Source: Micropruina sp. (GTDB taxonomy: Bacteria > Actinomycetota > Actinomycetes > Propionibacteriales > Propionibacteriaceae). From it: a stretch of 64,000 bases of DNA. Below the pieces are notes generated by a model. It saw nothing but the letters and a program-made list of their open reading frames with translations, did not search any database and was not told the DNA's origin. Location: assembly GCA_016716635.1 (NCBI GenBank), contig JADJVZ010000012.1, forward strand, positions 429,169 through 493,168. Reading direction: 5' to 3'. Every line of letters begins with the position of its first letter. Position 1 is the stretch's first letter. Shown here piece by piece: positions 62,669 through 64,000 of this stretch. The translations under genes were made by a program, and so were the position numbers.

Positions 62669-63420
62669 TCAACGGACGTTGAAGTCTTCCGAGGTGATGT
62701 GGCCACGCGGCACCCCCTAGTTCATCAACCCACTCTCAGAACGCCTTCATCATCGGACGCGGCCCGCACATGCAGATCGACGCCCTCCCCGGCGGCGCCT
62801 CCCCGAGCCGACGGGACACCAACTCGGCGGTAAACGCCTCGCCGTCATCGCTTGTAGGTGATCAGGGTCACACTGGGATGTTGAGCGACCAGAGCTCCGA
62901 AGGTCCGCCGCGTAGGGGCTTTCGGCTTCATTCCTGGCCGCGACGGTAGGTCCACCACGCGGTCGTGATCGATCGTCCAACGACCTGCGCCAGCTCACGA
63001 AGGGCGTGATTCCGATTCCCCCGAGACCCACGCCTGTCGCGGCGCGCCCGCCGCGTAGTTGAAACTGCCGTGAGGTCTGCTCACGATGGCCCGCGCGCCA
63101 GGCTGCGAAAGGATCGTCGTAAAGCCGTTGCGTGTCGTCCCCGGAGACCCGGATGCCGAACTCAAGCAACGGCGGTGTCCGGAGCGCTGGCGATCGTGGC
63201 GGGTGGAGCCCCAGCGCCGTCGGTGCCGAAGTGGATGAACGTTGAACTGCCTGGCGATGGCGCGGATCTCGCCTTCACCGGCTTTCGGAGGGACATCACC
63301 AACGTGCGGGTGAATCGGGACGTCGGACGTCCACCACGTTTCGTACGCACTGCGGGGACGACCCTCAGCATCACGAACTCGCGATACAGGTACAGCAGTG
63401 ACCCTTGAGGTGCTGATTCC
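62669..63420 (-). pseudogene. Fragmented ferric-reductase-like FAD/NAD(P)H oxidoreductase
   Basis: Spread over several frames on the minus strand are FAD-domain pieces (STFIHFGTDGAGAPPATIAS, RVSGDDTQRLYDD, RAIVSRPHGSFNYAAGAPRQ) and NAD-domain pieces (GLGGIGITPFVSWRRSL, TSDDGEAFTAELVSRRLGEA, ASICMCGPRPMMKAF, then a GHITSEDFNVR end at 62669). The order is that of ferredoxin-reductase-type or ferric-reductase proteins. A transmembrane domain may lie upstream of 63420, towards or past the window end. Many indels would be needed to restore it. Confidence 0.55.
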
Positions 63421-64000
63421 CGGCGTGTTGCGCCACCACAGCAGGGTGCTACCAGCGACGTCCTCCAGGAAGCGTGGCACTACCCGACGATCAGGAAGAT
63501 TCTGATGAAGCGGCAGTGGACGAGCTGCCACTTGCCGGAACGGCTGCCGCGCCAGCCTGCCGAGGGGCCGCGCTACTTTCGCTGCGCGCGAGGACGGAGG
63601 CAGCTGGCGTTTCAGAATCGCAGAGATGACGAGCCCGGATACCGGCGAGTCCTCCGAGGTTTTGGCTGAGCTGTGAGGCGGCGGCGTTTCACCGAAGTGA
63701 CACCCGATGCACGACGATGGGCCACGAAGCCCGCGATCGCCGGCATAGCGGTGCCGATTTCATTCGCCGGTCGAGGCCGCCTGAGAGCCACCAGAGCCCC
63801 GGCAGGACGGGTGTCTGGCGAGCAACGACCTATCGAAGAAGACGATCGCCTGGACGCCCACGATCTGACTGATGTACGACGGGGCAGGCCCTCGTGGCCG
63901 GACGCGCGATCAATCCAGGCGACAAGGCAGAGGATTGCCAACGGTGACCCCTTACCTCGGCCCGAGCGGGACTTCCGGCGGGCGATGATCGAGAGCGGTG
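63421..64000. other. Terminal region without an intact gene
   Basis: No frame on either strand is long and protein-like here. A hydrophobic stretch on the minus strand (LAILCLVAWIDRAS near 63910-63941) may belong to the membrane part of the oxidoreductase above. The region shares the frameshift-rich character of the preceding 4 kb. Confidence 0.4.

Overview
The window is GC-rich, densely coded DNA from an actinomycete. Markers are a WhiB-like Fe-S protein, a GTP-type PEP carboxykinase, three LytR-CpsA-Psr (LCP) proteins, an MptB-like mannosyltransferase, DUF1707, DUF2510 and DUF3558 proteins, a 39-residue DLW-39-type peptide and a large AfsR/SARP-like regulator. The mix fits Propionibacteriales best, but that placement is inference. 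No phage, insertion sequence, integrase or CRISPR array was seen.

Layout. 0-9 kb: a two-gene membrane protein/hydrolase unit, pckG, tRNA-Ser(GCU), a tandem LCP pair, tRNA-Ser(UGA) and a quinone oxidoreductase. 9-19 kb: a DUF1707 protein, a GalT/HIT-like protein, a WhiB-like protein, HAD phosphatase, serS, a PAP2 phosphatase, pheA, a mannosyltransferase and hisI. 18-26 kb: a widely conserved actinobacterial block (multi-pass membrane protein, DUF4129, DUF4350, MoxR ATPase, DUF58), then divergent SpoIIM-like and RDD genes. 26-30 kb: Fpg/Nei glycosylase, aat, EcsC, DUF2510 and a lipoprotein. 30.6-39.1 kb: a nine-gene Tad-type pilus/secretion operon (SAF/CpaB, CpaE-like, CpaF, TadB, TadC, three pilin-like proteins) ending in a large LysM-BTAD membrane protein; no prepilin peptidase is present. 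39-42 kb: a PQQ-repeat membrane protein and a higBA toxin-antitoxin module bracketed by 76-bp direct repeats. 42-50 kb: a luciferase-like monooxygenase/FMN reductase pair, a septum-formation-type lipoprotein and its truncated relative, a sigma-like protein, a NarL-type two-component pair, a third LCP protein and the DLW-39 peptide. 49.5-58.7 kb: a tandem-domain phosphofructokinase, three DUF3558 lipoproteins, an MFS transporter and the AfsR-like regulator. 58.7-64 kb: an acyl-CoA ligase and other genes, nearly all carrying frameshifts.

Two themes stand out. First, a candidate regulon: 11-bp-period direct repeats of the kind used by SARP/AfsR regulators occur before the DUF3558 genes and before a third gene beyond the regulator, each ten bases ahead of a -10-like hexamer. 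Second, several families of intergenic palindromes, each built from a short word repeated in both orientations, lie just after gene 3' ends and mostly at convergent junctions. One copy carries compensatory base changes, so the dyad itself appears to be maintained. Many genes also start six to eight bases after a TANNNT hexamer, which suggests leaderless transcription.

Reading frames are intact up to about 58.8 kb. The dense frameshifts after that point look like either gene decay or low sequence quality near a contig end, and the raw sequence cannot separate the two.
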